From assembly GCA_903876615.1 (NCBI GenBank), contig CAIRAS010000415.1:1-15687 (forward strand): DNA of 15,687 bases, written 5' to 3'. A program made the translations under genes and the position numbers. Below are positions 15,560 to 15,687 of this stretch, one piece after another (positions within the stretch are counted from its first letter, which is position 1; the number at the start of each line of letters is the position of its first letter). Below the pieces are notes generated by a model that was not told where the DNA came from, did not search any database, and was given only the letters and a program-made list of their open reading frames with translations. This stretch comes from an uncultured Holophagaceae bacterium. GTDB lineage: Bacteria > Acidobacteriota > Holophagae > Holophagales > Holophagaceae.

Positions 15560-15675
15560 ATCCCCGTTCATCCGTTTTTATCCCCGTCCAATATGCACTT
15601 GTCTTTGAACCTTCGGCCTGGCATTCCGTCCCAGAAAGCAAAAGCATGACGGGGATCAATGGGATGGACGGGGAT
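15560..15675. repeat. palindromic intergenic repeat element 2 (inverted ends made of ATCCCCGT units)
   Basis: The left end (15560-15588) has ATCCCCGTT, a variant ATCCGTTTTT and ATCCCCGTC in a row. The right end (15648-15675) is the inverse: GACGGGGAT, CAATGGGAT and GACGGGGAT. The arms enclose about 59 bp. A further inverted pair, GCACTTG (15595-15601) and CAAGTGC (15681-15687), runs to the window edge, so the element or its flank may continue beyond. There is no coding content. Confidence 0.65.
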
Positions 15676-15687
15676 GCCTGCAAGTGC

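Noticed and set aside
15386..15649. An 87-codon plus-strand open frame at the window end.
   Set aside because: It runs through the inverted repeat element, has no Shine-Dalgarno and low-complexity composition; repeat DNA explains it better.
15249..15687. A possible c-di-GMP (GEMM) riboswitch upstream of the surface lipoprotein.
   Set aside because: No GEMM core sequences found on the minus strand; only simple hairpins and the repeat element.

Overview
This is a high-GC (by eye about two thirds G+C) bacterial chromosome segment with ordinary housekeeping content. Gene families, GC-rich codon use and a very large lipoprotein built of Ig-like and Kelch repeats suggest an Acidobacteriota-type bacterium, perhaps Holophagae/Geothrix-like. 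That assignment is inference from general impression and cannot be proved from the window alone.

Layout. (1) 1-1514, +: the 3' end of dxr (MEP isoprenoid pathway) followed 14 bp later by rseP, a site-2 intramembrane metalloprotease. (2) 1623-2853, +: a Cys-type glutathione peroxidase with an optional signal peptide, then a hexapeptide-repeat acyltransferase. (3) 2956-3227, +: a well-formed sigma70-like promoter carrying an AT-rich dyad, driving a 66-residue protein of unknown function. (4) 5115-3236, -: a TerC-family membrane protein and ribF, joined by a TGATG stop/start overlap. (5) 5175-5921, +: rsmE, followed by a 288-bp spacer that is largely a palindromic repeat element. (6) 6210-7802, +: a secreted M28 metallopeptidase with a PA insert, tail to tail (4-bp gap) with pfkA on the minus strand (8916-7807). 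(7) 9178-10179, +: gap, divergent from pfkA, with a strong intrinsic terminator. (8) 15248-10296, -: a 1650-residue predicted surface lipoprotein with five Ig-like domains, a linker, 13-14 Kelch-like motifs, FN3, BIG2-like and cadherin-like C-terminal modules. (9) 15249-15687: a gene-free, locally AT-rich upstream region ending in a second, different palindromic repeat element.

How the genes relate. pfkA and gap form a divergent pair of glycolytic genes (fructose-6-phosphate phosphorylation and glyceraldehyde-3-phosphate oxidation). The 261 bp between them hold two GC-rich palindromes. dxr/rseP, rsmE and ribF/terC are core-metabolism or envelope genes. The M28 peptidase and the giant lipoprotein act outside the cytoplasm.

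I see no mobile-element genes, CRISPR array, tRNA, rRNA or defence system. The least explained content is non-coding: two inverted-repeat elements (5925-6070 and 15560-15675) and a tandem 9-mer (6113-6130). They use different words but are built alike from 7-10-bp units. The dyad-bearing promoter of the small orphan gene and the alternating two-domain duplication in the giant lipoprotein are also worth attention.
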